From UMGS1279 sp045540715 (GTDB taxonomy: Bacteria; Bacillota; Clostridia; Oscillospirales; Acutalibacteraceae): 64,000 nucleotides of DNA. How positions within the stretch are numbered: position 1 is the first letter of the stretch; every line of letters starts with the position of its first letter. Of the stretch, positions 1 to 7,980 are shown piece after piece. The notes under the pieces were generated by a model. The model did not search any database. It was given only the letters and a program-made list of their open reading frames with translations, and was not told the origin of the DNA. The position numbers and the translations under genes are program-made. The stretch spans positions 1-64,000 of the forward strand of contig JAZQHT010000004.1 of the NCBI GenBank assembly GCA_045540715.1. Reading direction: 5' to 3'.

Positions 1-226
1 ATTTAAAAAAAGGAGAATATTATATAAGCAAACTATAACTTATTTTAATTAAATATTAAATACGTAATATTAAATATAATAATATTTAATATATAATACA
101 TTATTAATATAAGCTGTTTGGGCATCTATTAGATATTTTGACATTTAACGCTTCCCTAAATTATACAAAATATTCATTTTGTATAATTTTGTGTATAATT
201 TTTTAGGAGTAAAATTATGGCAAATC
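1..226. other. AT-rich non-coding left edge with palindrome and possible promoter
   Basis: No convincing gene lies here. A perfect 11-bp inverted repeat (TTATACAAAAT / ATTTTGTATAA, 161-186, 4-nt loop) sits 3' of the permease and could be a weak A:U-rich terminator for it on the minus strand. On the plus strand, TTGACA (138-143) and TATACA (162-167, 18-nt spacer) look like a promoter, followed by AGGAG (205-209) and an ATG at 217 that opens only a 19-codon frame running antisense into the permease gene. I treat that frame as unproven. Confidence 0.35.
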
Positions 227-1411
227 TTACTCCCTTCTTAATGATTCAACCGGATTTAACCTTGAAGCATGTATAGCAGGATATATTCCAAACACAATTG
301 CAAAGATAAATGATATTACAAATGCTGTAATAATTTGATCTAAAGTAAATGATAAATTAATATTAAAAATTAAAGATGCAATCTTGGTTAGCAAAAAAGA
401 AATAAATATTCCTATTAAAGTACCACTTAATGATAAAATTAAAGTTTCAAACAAAAATTCTTTAACTATATCCTTCCCTCTTGCGCCTATAGACTTTTTA
501 ATTCCAATTTCTTTAGTGCGTTCACTTACGGAAAAAAGCATAACTGTCATAGTACCAAGACCCGATACTATCAAAGAAATTATACCGATTATTGTTAATG
601 AAAGTGAAACCGTATCGAGTGTTCCCATTAATTTTGTCTTCTGTGCTGCCATATTTTCAATTTTTATTGCGCTATTTACTCCAATTTCACTGTATAAAGC
701 TCTTTTTATTTGTTTGCTATATTGTTCTAAACTGTCATTTGTACCGCTTACTTGTAATGAAATTTGTGTTAAATCTGTGTTGCCATTACCTTGTTGCAAC
801 GTTGTATAAGGTAAATAAATGATATTAGGTATAAACTCGCCTGCTGCAGTTTGTAATAATCCACTATCTGATTCTACTACTCCTATTATCTTATAAGTTA
901 CAGTATTTCCGCCAATAAATACATCAATATTTCGATTAACCACAGCCTCTGAATTTGGAAAAACGCTTTTTGCGGTAGCATTATCTAGTAAACATACCAT
1001 GTTATTACTTTTTATATCTTTTTGTGAAAAATTTCGTCCACTTAAAACGTTTAGTTTTAAAACTTGTTCTTGTTCCTCGCTAATTCCCCATAATATTACG
1101 CTATTTTGAGCATTTTCTGTTTTTAAATGACCCGTACTCATTAATACCGGTGTTGCTTTATCTACAAAATTTAGTCTTTTTAAAAGGCCTAGATGCTCAT
1201 TATTTAGTGTTAAAACAGAAGTGTCGTTAGATTTAATGGTAATTCCATTTACTCCTAAAGAATCAAGCTCGTGAGAAATTAAATTTTTACCTGTATTAGA
1301 AATTGAACCGATAATTAATACAGAGGCAATACCTATTGCAATACTAGATATTGTTAGCCATGTTTTTATTTTTCTTCTTGTTAATGATTTAATATAATAT
1401 TTTATATTCAT
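227..1411 (-). CDS. MacB/FtsX-type ABC transporter permease
   Basis: A 394-residue membrane protein of the MacB/FtsX permease type. It has one N-terminal membrane helix (about residues 15-37), a large extracytoplasmic MacB_PCD-like domain (about 40-265), then three helices near the C-terminus with the conserved cytoplasmic stretch SVSERTKEIGIKKSIGA typical of the FtsX domain. It has no nucleotide-binding domain, so it needs a separate ATPase, and none is visible in the 226 bases downstream. Its ATG overlaps the stop of the adaptor gene by one base (TGATG), so the two are translationally coupled and presumably form a tripartite-like efflux or peptide export pump. The substrate is unknown; such pumps often export antimicrobial peptides or macrolides. 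Confidence 0.88.
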   Translation of the reverse strand: MNIKYYIKSLTRRKIKTWLTISSIAIGIASVLIIGSISNTGKNLISHELDSLGVNGITIKSNDTSVLTLNNEHLGLLKRLNFVDKATPVLMSTGHLKTENAQNSVILWGISEEQEQVLKLNVLSGRNFSQKDIKSNNMVCLLDNATAKSVFPNSEAVVNRNIDVFIGGNTVTYKIIGVVESDSGLLQTAAGEFIPNIIYLPYTTLQQGNGNTDLTQISLQVSGTNDSLEQYSKQIKRALYSEIGVNSAIKIENMAAQKTKLMGTLDTVSLSLTIIGIISLIVSGLGTMTVMLFSVSERTKEIGIKKSIGARGKDIVKEFLFETLILSLSGTLIGIFISFLLTKIASLIFNINLSFTLDQIITAFVISFIFAIVFGIYPAIHASRLNPVESLRRE

Positions 1412-2355
1412 CAGTAAGTAATACCTTCATTTGTGACGTTAACTAACGCAAAGTTATCATTAGTATTGTTATTTATAATGCATAGTTTTGTGCTGTCATT
1501 AATATTACCGTTTACTATAACAAAGTCCTTATCTTCTAGCACAATATCTACCTTGCTTTTATATGCATAATTATCAAAAAGCTTATAAACATAATATGAA
1601 TTTGAATCTTCTTTTAAAGCTTCATATGGGATAGAAATTGCATTTTTAATAACACCATAACAAATATTAGCCTTAATATTATAGCCTGATTTTAAATCTT
1701 CATCAGGATTCTGTATTTCAATTTTCACATTAACCGCTGTTTCTTTTTGATTTCCTATTAACTGCTCTTCTGCAACGTCAGCAATAAACGTCACAAAACC
1801 TTTATATTCTTTCTCTTTAAATGCATCACCGGTAATTGTAACGGCTTGGCCTAATTCTATATCTGAAATATTATTTTCCAGTACATAAACGTTAGCAATA
1901 TAGCCACTACCACTTGATAGTTCCACAACGCTTTCCTTAGCTTTTATTTCATTATTTAAGTTTACTTTTTTTACAGTAGCATCAAATTCAGATTTAACTT
2001 CTGTAGGATAATTATTAATATAATCTTTATATAATGCCAGTTCACTCTCTGAATAAGTTTCTTTCAATAATTCTATAGTTTTTTCTTTATCAATAATAAA
2101 TAACGTATCCCCTACTTTTACCTTTTCACCGACATTTTTACATATTTTTTTAATAACTACATCATACTCTAAATTAATATCTATTTTTTCGGTGCTTTTA
2201 ATAGTCCCGATTGCAGTGCATGTCAATTCATAATCATTTATTTTTGGAGTAACTGCAGCAACGTTTATTGGATTAATAAAATTAATAGTAGATAGTAAAG
2301 TTATTATTAAGATAGTAATTATAAAAACAGAACATAAAATAACAAGTTTTTTCAA
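1411..2355 (-). CDS. HlyD/MacA-type efflux adaptor subunit
   Basis: About 314 residues. An N-terminal membrane anchor (LVILCSVFIITILIITLL) is followed by an extracytoplasmic membrane-fusion architecture: a lipoyl-like half motif (NVGEKVKVGDTLFIID), a short helical stretch, the second lipoyl half and a beta-barrel region. I chose TTG at 2355 as start because AAGAAGGTGA stands 5 bases upstream. The frame is open to an ATG at 2409, but that ATG has no Shine-Dalgarno and abuts the ligA terminator. In Gram-positives such adaptors pair with MacB-like permeases, which fits the downstream coupled gene. The coiled-coil hairpin is short compared with Gram-negative MacA, as expected without an outer-membrane partner. 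Confidence 0.82.
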   Translation of the reverse strand: MKKLVILCSVFIITILIITLLSTINFINPINVAAVTPKINDYELTCTAIGTIKSTEKIDINLEYDVVIKKICKNVGEKVKVGDTLFIIDKEKTIELLKETYSESELALYKDYINNYPTEVKSEFDATVKKVNLNNEIKAKESVVELSSGSGYIANVYVLENNISDIELGQAVTITGDAFKEKEYKGFVTFIADVAEEQLIGNQKETAVNVKIEIQNPDEDLKSGYNIKANICYGVIKNAISIPYEALKEDSNSYYVYKLFDNYAYKSKVDIVLEDKDFVIVNGNINDSTKLCIINNNTNDNFALVNVTNEGITY

Positions 2356-2414
2356 AAATTTCACCTTCTTAAAAAATATTTTATGAAGATTTTTTGATTT
2401 TATAAGCATAAAAA

Positions 2415-2439
2415 AATAAAGCTCATATTGAGCTTTATT
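2415..2439 (-). terminator. Intrinsic terminator of ligA
   Basis: A perfect 10-bp stem (AATAAAGCTC / GAGCTTTATT) with a 5-nt loop, followed on the minus strand by a T-run. It sits directly after the ligA stop and separates ligA transcription from the adaptor/permease pair. Confidence 0.85.
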
Positions 2440-2441
2440 TT

Positions 2442-4412
2442 CTATTTTGTCATATTTAAAAAAGTTTCTTCGTCTATAATTTTAATATTTAAACTTTGTG
2501 CTTTTGTAAGTTTGCTACCTGCGTCTTCTCCCACTAATACGTAATCGGTGTTTTTAGATACTGAACTTGAAACATTACCGCCTAACGATTCAATAATTTT
2601 AGAAGCCTCACTACGCTTTAATGTAGGTAAAGTTCCTGTTAGCACAAACGTTAAACCTTCAAATTTGTTGCTTGTAGCAGCAGAAAGATTTGTCATATTG
2701 ATTCCAATTTTTTTGAATTTATCAATCATTTCAACCGTTTGTTCTAATTTTAGATAGTCGTAAAGACTTTTCGCCATGATTTCACCGAAACCTTCAATTG
2801 AAGTAATTTCTTCAATTGAAGCGTTAAGTAAATTATCGATGTTTTTAAATTTATTAGCAAGTAACTTAGCGGCTTTTATTCCTATGTGTCTGATGCCCAA
2901 AGCAAAAATGAATTTATATAAATCATTTCCTTTGCTTTTTTCAATAGCATCTAAAAGATTTTGTGCAGATTTTGCTCCTTTACCTTCAAGAGTAGATAAA
3001 TCAAAGAAATTTAGACTATATAGATCATATGCATGATGGATTAAATTATTATCGATTAATAATTCAACTACCGCAGGTCCCAATCCTTCAATATCCATAG
3101 CGTCTCTTGAAGCAAAGTGAATAATATGTCTAGCCATCTGAGAAGGACACTCTGTGTTTAAACATCTAATTGCAGCTTCACCTTCTTCACGATATACGCT
3201 AGCACCGCACGAAGGACAAACCTGTGGCATTTCATAACATTTATCATTATTAGATTTTTTAACACCTAAAACTTCAGGTATTATTTCTCCGGCTTTTCTT
3301 ACTACAATAATATCACCAATATTTATCGACTTATCTTTAATAAAATCTTCATTGTGCAATACCGCTCTTGTTACTGTTGTTCCTGCAAGAGTAATCGGTT
3401 CAAAAATAGCCACAGGAGTTAGTACACCGGTTCTACCAACGTTAACTTCTATATCTAATAATTTAGTTTCTTTTTCTTCTGGCGGATATTTATAAGCTAC
3501 GGCCCAACGCGGACATTTTGATGTGCTGCCCATCGTTATTCTTTGCTCTAAATTATTAAGCTTTATTACAGCGCCATCAATATCACAGTCAAGCTCTCCC
3601 CTGTTTTCGCCTAGTTTTTCTATTTCTGATATAGCATTTTTAATAGAGTCAACCTTTTTATAGTAAGGCAATATAGAAAAGCCTAAATTTTTTAAAAAAT
3701 CTAAAGTTTCAATGTGATTCGTAAATGTTTTACCTTCGATATATTGTAAATTAAAAACGTAGTATGAAAGATTACGTTCTGCGGTTACTTTAGAATCTTT
3801 TTGTCTTAAAGAACCGGCAGCCGCATTTCTAGGGTTTTTAGCGGGCGCAATCCCTTGATTTTCTTGTAATTTTACAAGATTATCAAAGGCATCTTTAGAC
3901 ATATATACTTCACCACGAACCTCTAATTCACCCTTAAAATCAATAGATTTAGGTATTGATTTTATAGTAAGAAGGTTTGCAGTTACATCCTCACCAACTT
4001 CGCCATCACCACGTGTTGAACCACGAATAAAAACGCCGTTTTTATACTCTAATGAAACGGATAAACCATCAATTTTAGGTTCAAAAGAAAATGAATAATC
4101 TTCTAAAATCGCTTCCTTAACTCTATCTTCAAATGAAAATAGCTCTTCATAAGAAAAGGCATCTTGCAAACTTTCCATTTTAACTCGGTGTTGTACGGGC
4201 GTAAATAGACTATTTGATCTTCCACCAACACGTTTTGTTGGTGAATATTCAAGCGCAAATTCTGGATATTCACTTTCAAGTTTAACAAGTTCCCTAAGTA
4301 GCATATCATACTCGTAATCGCTAATTTCGGGATTATCATTGTTATAATACATATCCGAATAATGTAAAAGCTTTGCAGTTAAATTTTCAATTTTAGTTTT
4401 AACTTCTGTCAT
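2442..4412 (-). CDS. ligA: NAD-dependent DNA ligase LigA
   Basis: Seals nicks in replication and repair using NAD+. The full family architecture is present in 656 residues: N-terminal Ia domain, adenylation domain with catalytic lysine in the KIDG motif (K113), OB fold, a Cys4 zinc finger (CPSCG ... CLNTECPSQ, around residues 395-421), helix-hairpin-helix repeats, and a C-terminal BRCT domain (about 580-656, FVLTGTLPTLKRSEAS). The start is an ATG with AAGGAAG upstream. It follows yunB by 17 bases on the same strand and ends at a strong terminator. Length and all catalytic motifs are normal, so it should be the essential replicative ligase. Confidence 0.98.
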   Translation of the reverse strand: MTEVKTKIENLTAKLLHYSDMYYNNDNPEISDYEYDMLLRELVKLESEYPEFALEYSPTKRVGGRSNSLFTPVQHRVKMESLQDAFSYEELFSFEDRVKEAILEDYSFSFEPKIDGLSVSLEYKNGVFIRGSTRGDGEVGEDVTANLLTIKSIPKSIDFKGELEVRGEVYMSKDAFDNLVKLQENQGIAPAKNPRNAAAGSLRQKDSKVTAERNLSYYVFNLQYIEGKTFTNHIETLDFLKNLGFSILPYYKKVDSIKNAISEIEKLGENRGELDCDIDGAVIKLNNLEQRITMGSTSKCPRWAVAYKYPPEEKETKLLDIEVNVGRTGVLTPVAIFEPITLAGTTVTRAVLHNEDFIKDKSINIGDIIVVRKAGEIIPEVLGVKKSNNDKCYEMPQVCPSCGASVYREEGEAAIRCLNTECPSQMARHIIHFASRDAMDIEGLGPAVVELLIDNNLIHHAYDLYSLNFFDLSTLEGKGAKSAQNLLDAIEKSKGNDLYKFIFALGIRHIGIKAAKLLANKFKNIDNLLNASIEEITSIEGFGEIMAKSLYDYLKLEQTVEMIDKFKKIGINMTNLSAATSNKFEGLTFVLTGTLPTLKRSEASKIIESLGGNVSSSVSKNTDYVLVGEDAGSKLTKAQSLNIKIIDEETFLNMTK

Positions 4413-4429
4413 ACTTGCTTCCTTAAATA

Positions 4430-5065
4430 TTAATTTTTATTTAAATCCAAATTAGTATAGCTTGAAGGTATTTTACCCACAATAACAGTTTCTGCAATTA
4501 TATACGTAGTATTTACCGTTGTTTTTTCATAATTCCAAGGTATAACTGTTGCAATATCAGCAGATAAATGCAAAACAATTCTATGTATAGTTTGATTAAT
4601 TCCAGCATCATAAAATTCACTTTTATATTCGGCAATTGTTGCACAATCATAGGTGAATTCAAAAGGTATTTTAGGTCCACGACCGGCAAAATATTCGTTA
4701 CTTAAAAAGCTGCCTAACGCAATTGAAAACTTTATTGTCGGTTCTTTGGAGATACAATTCTGTATTTCATCATCGATAATAGTTTTTATCTGCATTAATT
4801 TAACTGTATCGCAAGATATTGATACCACGTTACCGTTACTGTCAATTTGCAGGTTAGATAATTCATTATATTTCAAATTATAAATATCTAATACCTTTGC
4901 AACCGCTTTATTTGTTATATCAATAAATTTATTGGCGGCTGCAGATTCAATATTATTAATTATTATATCTCTTGTTAGTTTATCAGTAATAACAAACAGA
5001 GAAAGGATTGCTAAAATTAATGCAGTTATTGCATATAAAAATTTGCGTATATTTCGTTTTTTCAT
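4430..5065 (-). CDS. yunB: Sporulation protein YunB
   Basis: About 211 residues with an N-terminal membrane helix (residues about 10-30) and the YunB signature region (YFAGRGPKIPFEFTYDC) in the C-terminal half. In Bacillus, yunB is a SigE-controlled gene needed for normal sporulation, and its biochemical role is unknown. I chose ATG at 5065 because AGGGTG lies 6 bases before it; an in-frame GTG at 5074 overlaps that Shine-Dalgarno and is less likely. The Shine-Dalgarno is inside a long imperfect hairpin formed with the sequence just after the upstream gene (5071-5112). Confidence 0.82.
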   Translation of the reverse strand: MKKRNIRKFLYAITALILAILSLFVITDKLTRDIIINNIESAAANKFIDITNKAVAKVLDIYNLKYNELSNLQIDSNGNVVSISCDTVKLMQIKTIIDDEIQNCISKEPTIKFSIALGSFLSNEYFAGRGPKIPFEFTYDCATIAEYKSEFYDAGINQTIHRIVLHLSADIATVIPWNYEKTTVNTTYIIAETVIVGKIPSSYTNLDLNKN

Positions 5066-5070
5066 ATAAA

Positions 5071-5112
5071 GCACCCTAAATATAATTTATTAAAAAAATA
5101 TATTTTAGGTGC
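5071..5112 (-). promoter_or_regulatory. Hairpin covering the yunB ribosome binding site
   Basis: Arms 5099-5112 and 5071-5084 pair through GCACC/GGTGC plus an A/T-rich extension, with two single-base bulges and a 14-nt A/T-rich loop. The 3' arm contains the AGGGTG used by yunB. No U-run follows, so it is not a simple terminator. Sequestration of translation initiation is an inference. Confidence 0.4.
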
Positions 5113-5117
5113 AAAAT

Positions 5118-5732
5118 TTATCTAAGTTTTATTGCCGATACAATTAAATCGGCAGCATATTCAACATTGCATTGACTATTAATACACAAATCGTAGGTAG
5201 AAGCTTCTCCCCAACGTGTATCACAATAATAGTTATGAAAACTTGATCTTTTCTTATCCATTTTTTTAATAAGAGATATAGCCTGATCTTTTTTTAGATT
5301 TTGCTTTGTAATAACACGTTCTAATCTTTTATCAAAATCTGCGTGAATAAAAATACTTAGCACGTTGGGATCATCTGCTAATACGTTTTCAGCGCATCTT
5401 CCAATAATTACACAAGAATTTGAAGCCAATGCTTTAATTGTATCACATTGAATAATGTAAATTTTATCTGACAAAGGTAGATCTGAAATATTAGAAAGCA
5501 AACTGCTATGAGATGAATAAGAACCTAAAGATAGAGAGTATAAAATGCTGTTAGTTGGTTTTTCATCGTACTCTTCAAGCAATTCTTTGCTTACACCACT
5601 TTTTTTAGACATTTCGCCTATTATTTCTTTATCATAGCAAGGAATTTCTAACTTTTGTGCAACAAGTTCCCCTATTTCTTTACCAGCACTTCCAAATTGT
5701 CTTCCAATGCATATAACAATCTTATCTTTCAT
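5118..5732 (-). CDS. Cytidylate kinase-like family protein
   Basis: About 204 residues resembling the cytidylate-kinase-like group of AAA/P-loop proteins. The N-terminus reads IVICIGRQFGSAGKEIGE in place of a canonical Walker A, followed by CYDKEIIGEMSKKSG and later CVIIGRCAENVL and FIHADFDKRLER. These proteins are widespread in Clostridia. Their substrate is usually unassigned and they are distinct from the canonical Cmk. ATG at 5732 is preferred: AAAGGAG lies 8 bases upstream, while an in-frame GTG at 5741 overlaps it. It stands upstream of yunB on the same strand with a 52-nt gap. Confidence 0.8.
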   Translation of the reverse strand: MKDKIVICIGRQFGSAGKEIGELVAQKLEIPCYDKEIIGEMSKKSGVSKELLEEYDEKPTNSILYSLSLGSYSSHSSLLSNISDLPLSDKIYIIQCDTIKALASNSCVIIGRCAENVLADDPNVLSIFIHADFDKRLERVITKQNLKKDQAISLIKKMDKKRSSFHNYYCDTRWGEASTYDLCINSQCNVEYAADLIVSAIKLR

Positions 5733-5811
5733 TAACTTCACTCCTTTAATATATTATAACATCAATACATCGTAATTACAACAAAGTTTTTTTAAATATA
5801 ACATGAAAATT

Positions 5812-5849
5812 TGTGAAATTTACTGTAAAAATATGTGAACTTTTGTGAA
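5812..5849 (+). repeat. Triple TGTGAA repeat upstream of the DeoR operon
   Basis: TGTGAA occurs at 5812, 5834 and 5844 (spacings 22 and 10) just upstream of the -35 of the regulator gene. Spacing near helical periods and the position suggest operator half-sites for the adjacent DeoR-type regulator. This is an inference. Confidence 0.35.
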
Positions 5850-5856
5850 TTTATCA

Positions 5857-5885
5857 TTGACTGTCAAACTTTAATATGGTAATAT
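5857..5885 (+). promoter_or_regulatory. Promoter of the DeoR/2-oxoacid dehydrogenase operon
   Basis: TTGACT (5857-5862), 17-nt spacer, TAATAT (5880-5885), 30 bases before the TTG start of the regulator gene. A match to the housekeeping sigma-A consensus. Confidence 0.65.
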
Positions 5886-5915
5886 ATAATAAATAATTAT
5901 ATAGGGGGTGTTATT

Positions 5916-6677
5916 TTGACTTATAATCGTCTTGAAATTATCAAACAAATGTTGATAGAAAGGAATATTCTATCATTTAAAGATTTAGAGCAGCAATTCC
6001 CCGACGTTTCTACTATGACACTTCGCAGAGATATTGAACGCCTAGAACATGAAGGTTTTGCAATGAAAATACGCGGAGGTGCAAAAAAAGTAGACCAGTC
6101 TAAAGAACGTGAAGATTTATATTCAAAAAGAGCTAATAGAAATATTGAAGCTAAACAATTACTAGCTTCTAATGCCTTGCAGTTCATTGAAATTGGACGT
6201 TCTGTATTTTTAGATTCGGGTAGTACAATTATGGAGCTAGCTAAAATATTACCCGATGTTCATCTTTCGATAATCACAAGTGGACCTAATATTGCCTTAG
6301 AAATAACAAAAAACCATAACCCCACAGTTAATATTTTAGGTGGTACGATTAATTCAGATAACTGTTCTGTTGCTGGACCTACAGCATTATCAAGTATTAA
6401 AAACTTTAACATTGACTTAGCATTTATCGCTCCTTCGGGTTACTCCCCCAGCGGCGGCTTTACTGTTGGTAATTATGCCGAATGTGAAGTAAAAAGAGCG
6501 GTTATAAAAAAAGCTAATATGGTAATTATGTTAATGGAGCAAGAAAAAATAAATAAATCTTTACCCTTCACCTTTGCTACTTTAAAAGATATTGACGTTA
6601 TTATAACAAATGGTGAACTTTCTAAAGACTTTACTAAACTTGCTTTTAAGGCAAACGTAAATATTATTAATGTATAG
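5916..6677 (+). CDS. DeoR/GlpR-family transcriptional regulator
   Basis: A 253-residue regulator with the DeoR N-terminal winged HTH (recognition region STMTLRRDIERLEHEG, followed by the family-typical KIRGGA) and a C-terminal DeoRC sugar-phosphate sensor domain (FLDSGSTIMELAK, later IDLAFIAPSG). The start is TTG at 5916 with GGGGGTG upstream. It is the first gene of an operon with a dehydrogenase and a 2-oxoacid dehydrogenase complex, 9 bases before the next gene, so it likely controls that operon in response to a phosphorylated intermediate. Local TGTGAA repeats upstream of its promoter are candidate operators. The effector cannot be deduced from sequence. Confidence 0.9.
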   Translation: MTYNRLEIIKQMLIERNILSFKDLEQQFPDVSTMTLRRDIERLEHEGFAMKIRGGAKKVDQSKEREDLYSKRANRNIEAKQLLASNALQFIEIGRSVFLDSGSTIMELAKILPDVHLSIITSGPNIALEITKNHNPTVNILGGTINSDNCSVAGPTALSSIKNFNIDLAFIAPSGYSPSGGFTVGNYAECEVKRAVIKKANMVIMLMEQEKINKSLPFTFATLKDIDVIITNGELSKDFTKLAFKANVNIINV

Positions 6678-6686
6678 GAGAATTAT

Positions 6687-7961
6687 ATGAAAACAACCGC
6701 AGTTAGATTATATGGCGAAAATGATCTAAGACTAGAAACATTTGATTTACCCGAGCTAAAAGATGATGAAATTTTAGCTAAGGTTGTATCTGATAGCTTA
6801 TGTATGTCTTCTTACAAGGCTACAATACAAGGTGCTAAACACAAACGTGTTCCCGACGATTGTGCACAAAATCCTGTAATTATTGGGCATGAATTTTGCG
6901 GCGAAATCATAGAAGTTGGAGCTAAATTAAAGGATAAATATAAGGTTGGCAGTAAATTTGTTGTTCAACCTTCAATGAATTATAAAGGTTCACTTGCTGC
7001 ACCGGGCTATTCATTTAAATATTATGGCGGCGATTGCACCTATATTATTATTCCTGGTTTTGTTATGGAAATCGGATGCTTTTTACCTTATGAAGGTGAT
7101 AGTTATTTTTATGGTTCATTAGCAGAACCTATGAGTTGTATTGTTGGCGGTTATCACGCAAACTATCACTATAAAAAACAAGGCGAATATGAGCACGTTA
7201 TGGGTATCGTAGAAGGCGGCTCTATGGCAATTCTTGCAGGTGTAGGACCTATGGGACTAGGCGCAATTGACTACGCAATACATTGCGATAGAAAACCGGC
7301 ATTAGTTGTTGTTACTGATATTGATGCGGCTAGAATAGAACGTGCAAAGGAAATCCTATCCCCCGCTGAAGCTGAGAAAAATGGTGTAAAATTAATATAC
7401 GTTAACACAACTGAAATTGAAAACCCGGTTGAGTATTTAAAATCATTAACACCCGATGATGAAGGATATAACGACGTATTTGTTTATGCGCCCGTAAAGC
7501 CAGTTGTTGAAATGGGCGATGCACTTCTCAAAAAAGACGGTTGCTTAAACTTCTTTGCAGGACCAACCGATCCTAATTTCTCTGCAAACTTTAATTTCTA
7601 TAACGTTCACTACGCATTTACTCATATTGTTGGCACAAGTGGCGGTAATACTGACGATATGAAAGAGTCTTTAAAGTTAATGGAAAGCAAAACCATTGAC
7701 CCTGCCGCAATGATTACACACATTGGCGGACTAGATAGTGTTATTGAGGCAACTAAGAATCTACCTAATATTAAAGGCGGTAAAAAATTAATTTACACGC
7801 ACATTAGTATGCCGCTTACCGCAATTTCTGATTTTGAGGAATTAGGTAAAACTGATCCCTTGTTTGCTGAATTGGACAAATTAGTTAAGCAAAATAATGG
7901 CTTATGGTCGGGAGAAGCAGAAAAATATTTATTAAAAAATGCAAAAGCATTAGAAATATAA
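6687..7961 (+). CDS. Zinc-binding medium-chain dehydrogenase (polyol/sorbose-phosphate type)
   Basis: A 424-residue medium-chain dehydrogenase/reductase. The N-terminal GroES-like domain carries the probable catalytic zinc ligands (Cys in SLCMSSYK and His-Glu in IIGHEFCGEI). The Rossmann domain has AILAGVGPMGLGAIDYA, with Asp in VTDIDAARIERA suggesting NAD(H). The overall layout resembles L-sorbose-1-phosphate reductase/sorbitol dehydrogenase relatives, which are longer than classical alcohol dehydrogenases. It lies between the DeoR regulator and the E2 gene, so it may make the 2-oxo or acyloin substrate oxidised by the complex. The exact substrate is unknown. Confidence 0.82.
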   Translation: MKTTAVRLYGENDLRLETFDLPELKDDEILAKVVSDSLCMSSYKATIQGAKHKRVPDDCAQNPVIIGHEFCGEIIEVGAKLKDKYKVGSKFVVQPSMNYKGSLAAPGYSFKYYGGDCTYIIIPGFVMEIGCFLPYEGDSYFYGSLAEPMSCIVGGYHANYHYKKQGEYEHVMGIVEGGSMAILAGVGPMGLGAIDYAIHCDRKPALVVVTDIDAARIERAKEILSPAEAEKNGVKLIYVNTTEIENPVEYLKSLTPDDEGYNDVFVYAPVKPVVEMGDALLKKDGCLNFFAGPTDPNFSANFNFYNVHYAFTHIVGTSGGNTDDMKESLKLMESKTIDPAAMITHIGGLDSVIEATKNLPNIKGGKKLIYTHISMPLTAISDFEELGKTDPLFAELDKLVKQNNGLWSGEAEKYLLKNAKALEI

Positions 7962-7980
7962 AAAAGAAAGGAATTTTTGT

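Noticed and set aside
207..234. Hairpin GGAGTAA / TTACTCC at the end of the permease gene as its terminator
   Set aside because: Neither strand has a U-run after it; the minus-strand continuation is A-rich.
384..822. Overlapping plus-strand open frames inside the permease gene
   Set aside because: They lie antisense to a clear membrane-protein gene, have low-complexity translations and no proper ribosome binding sites.
5071..5112. Intrinsic terminator for the kinase-like gene
   Set aside because: No T-run follows the 3' arm and the arm contains the next gene's ribosome binding site.
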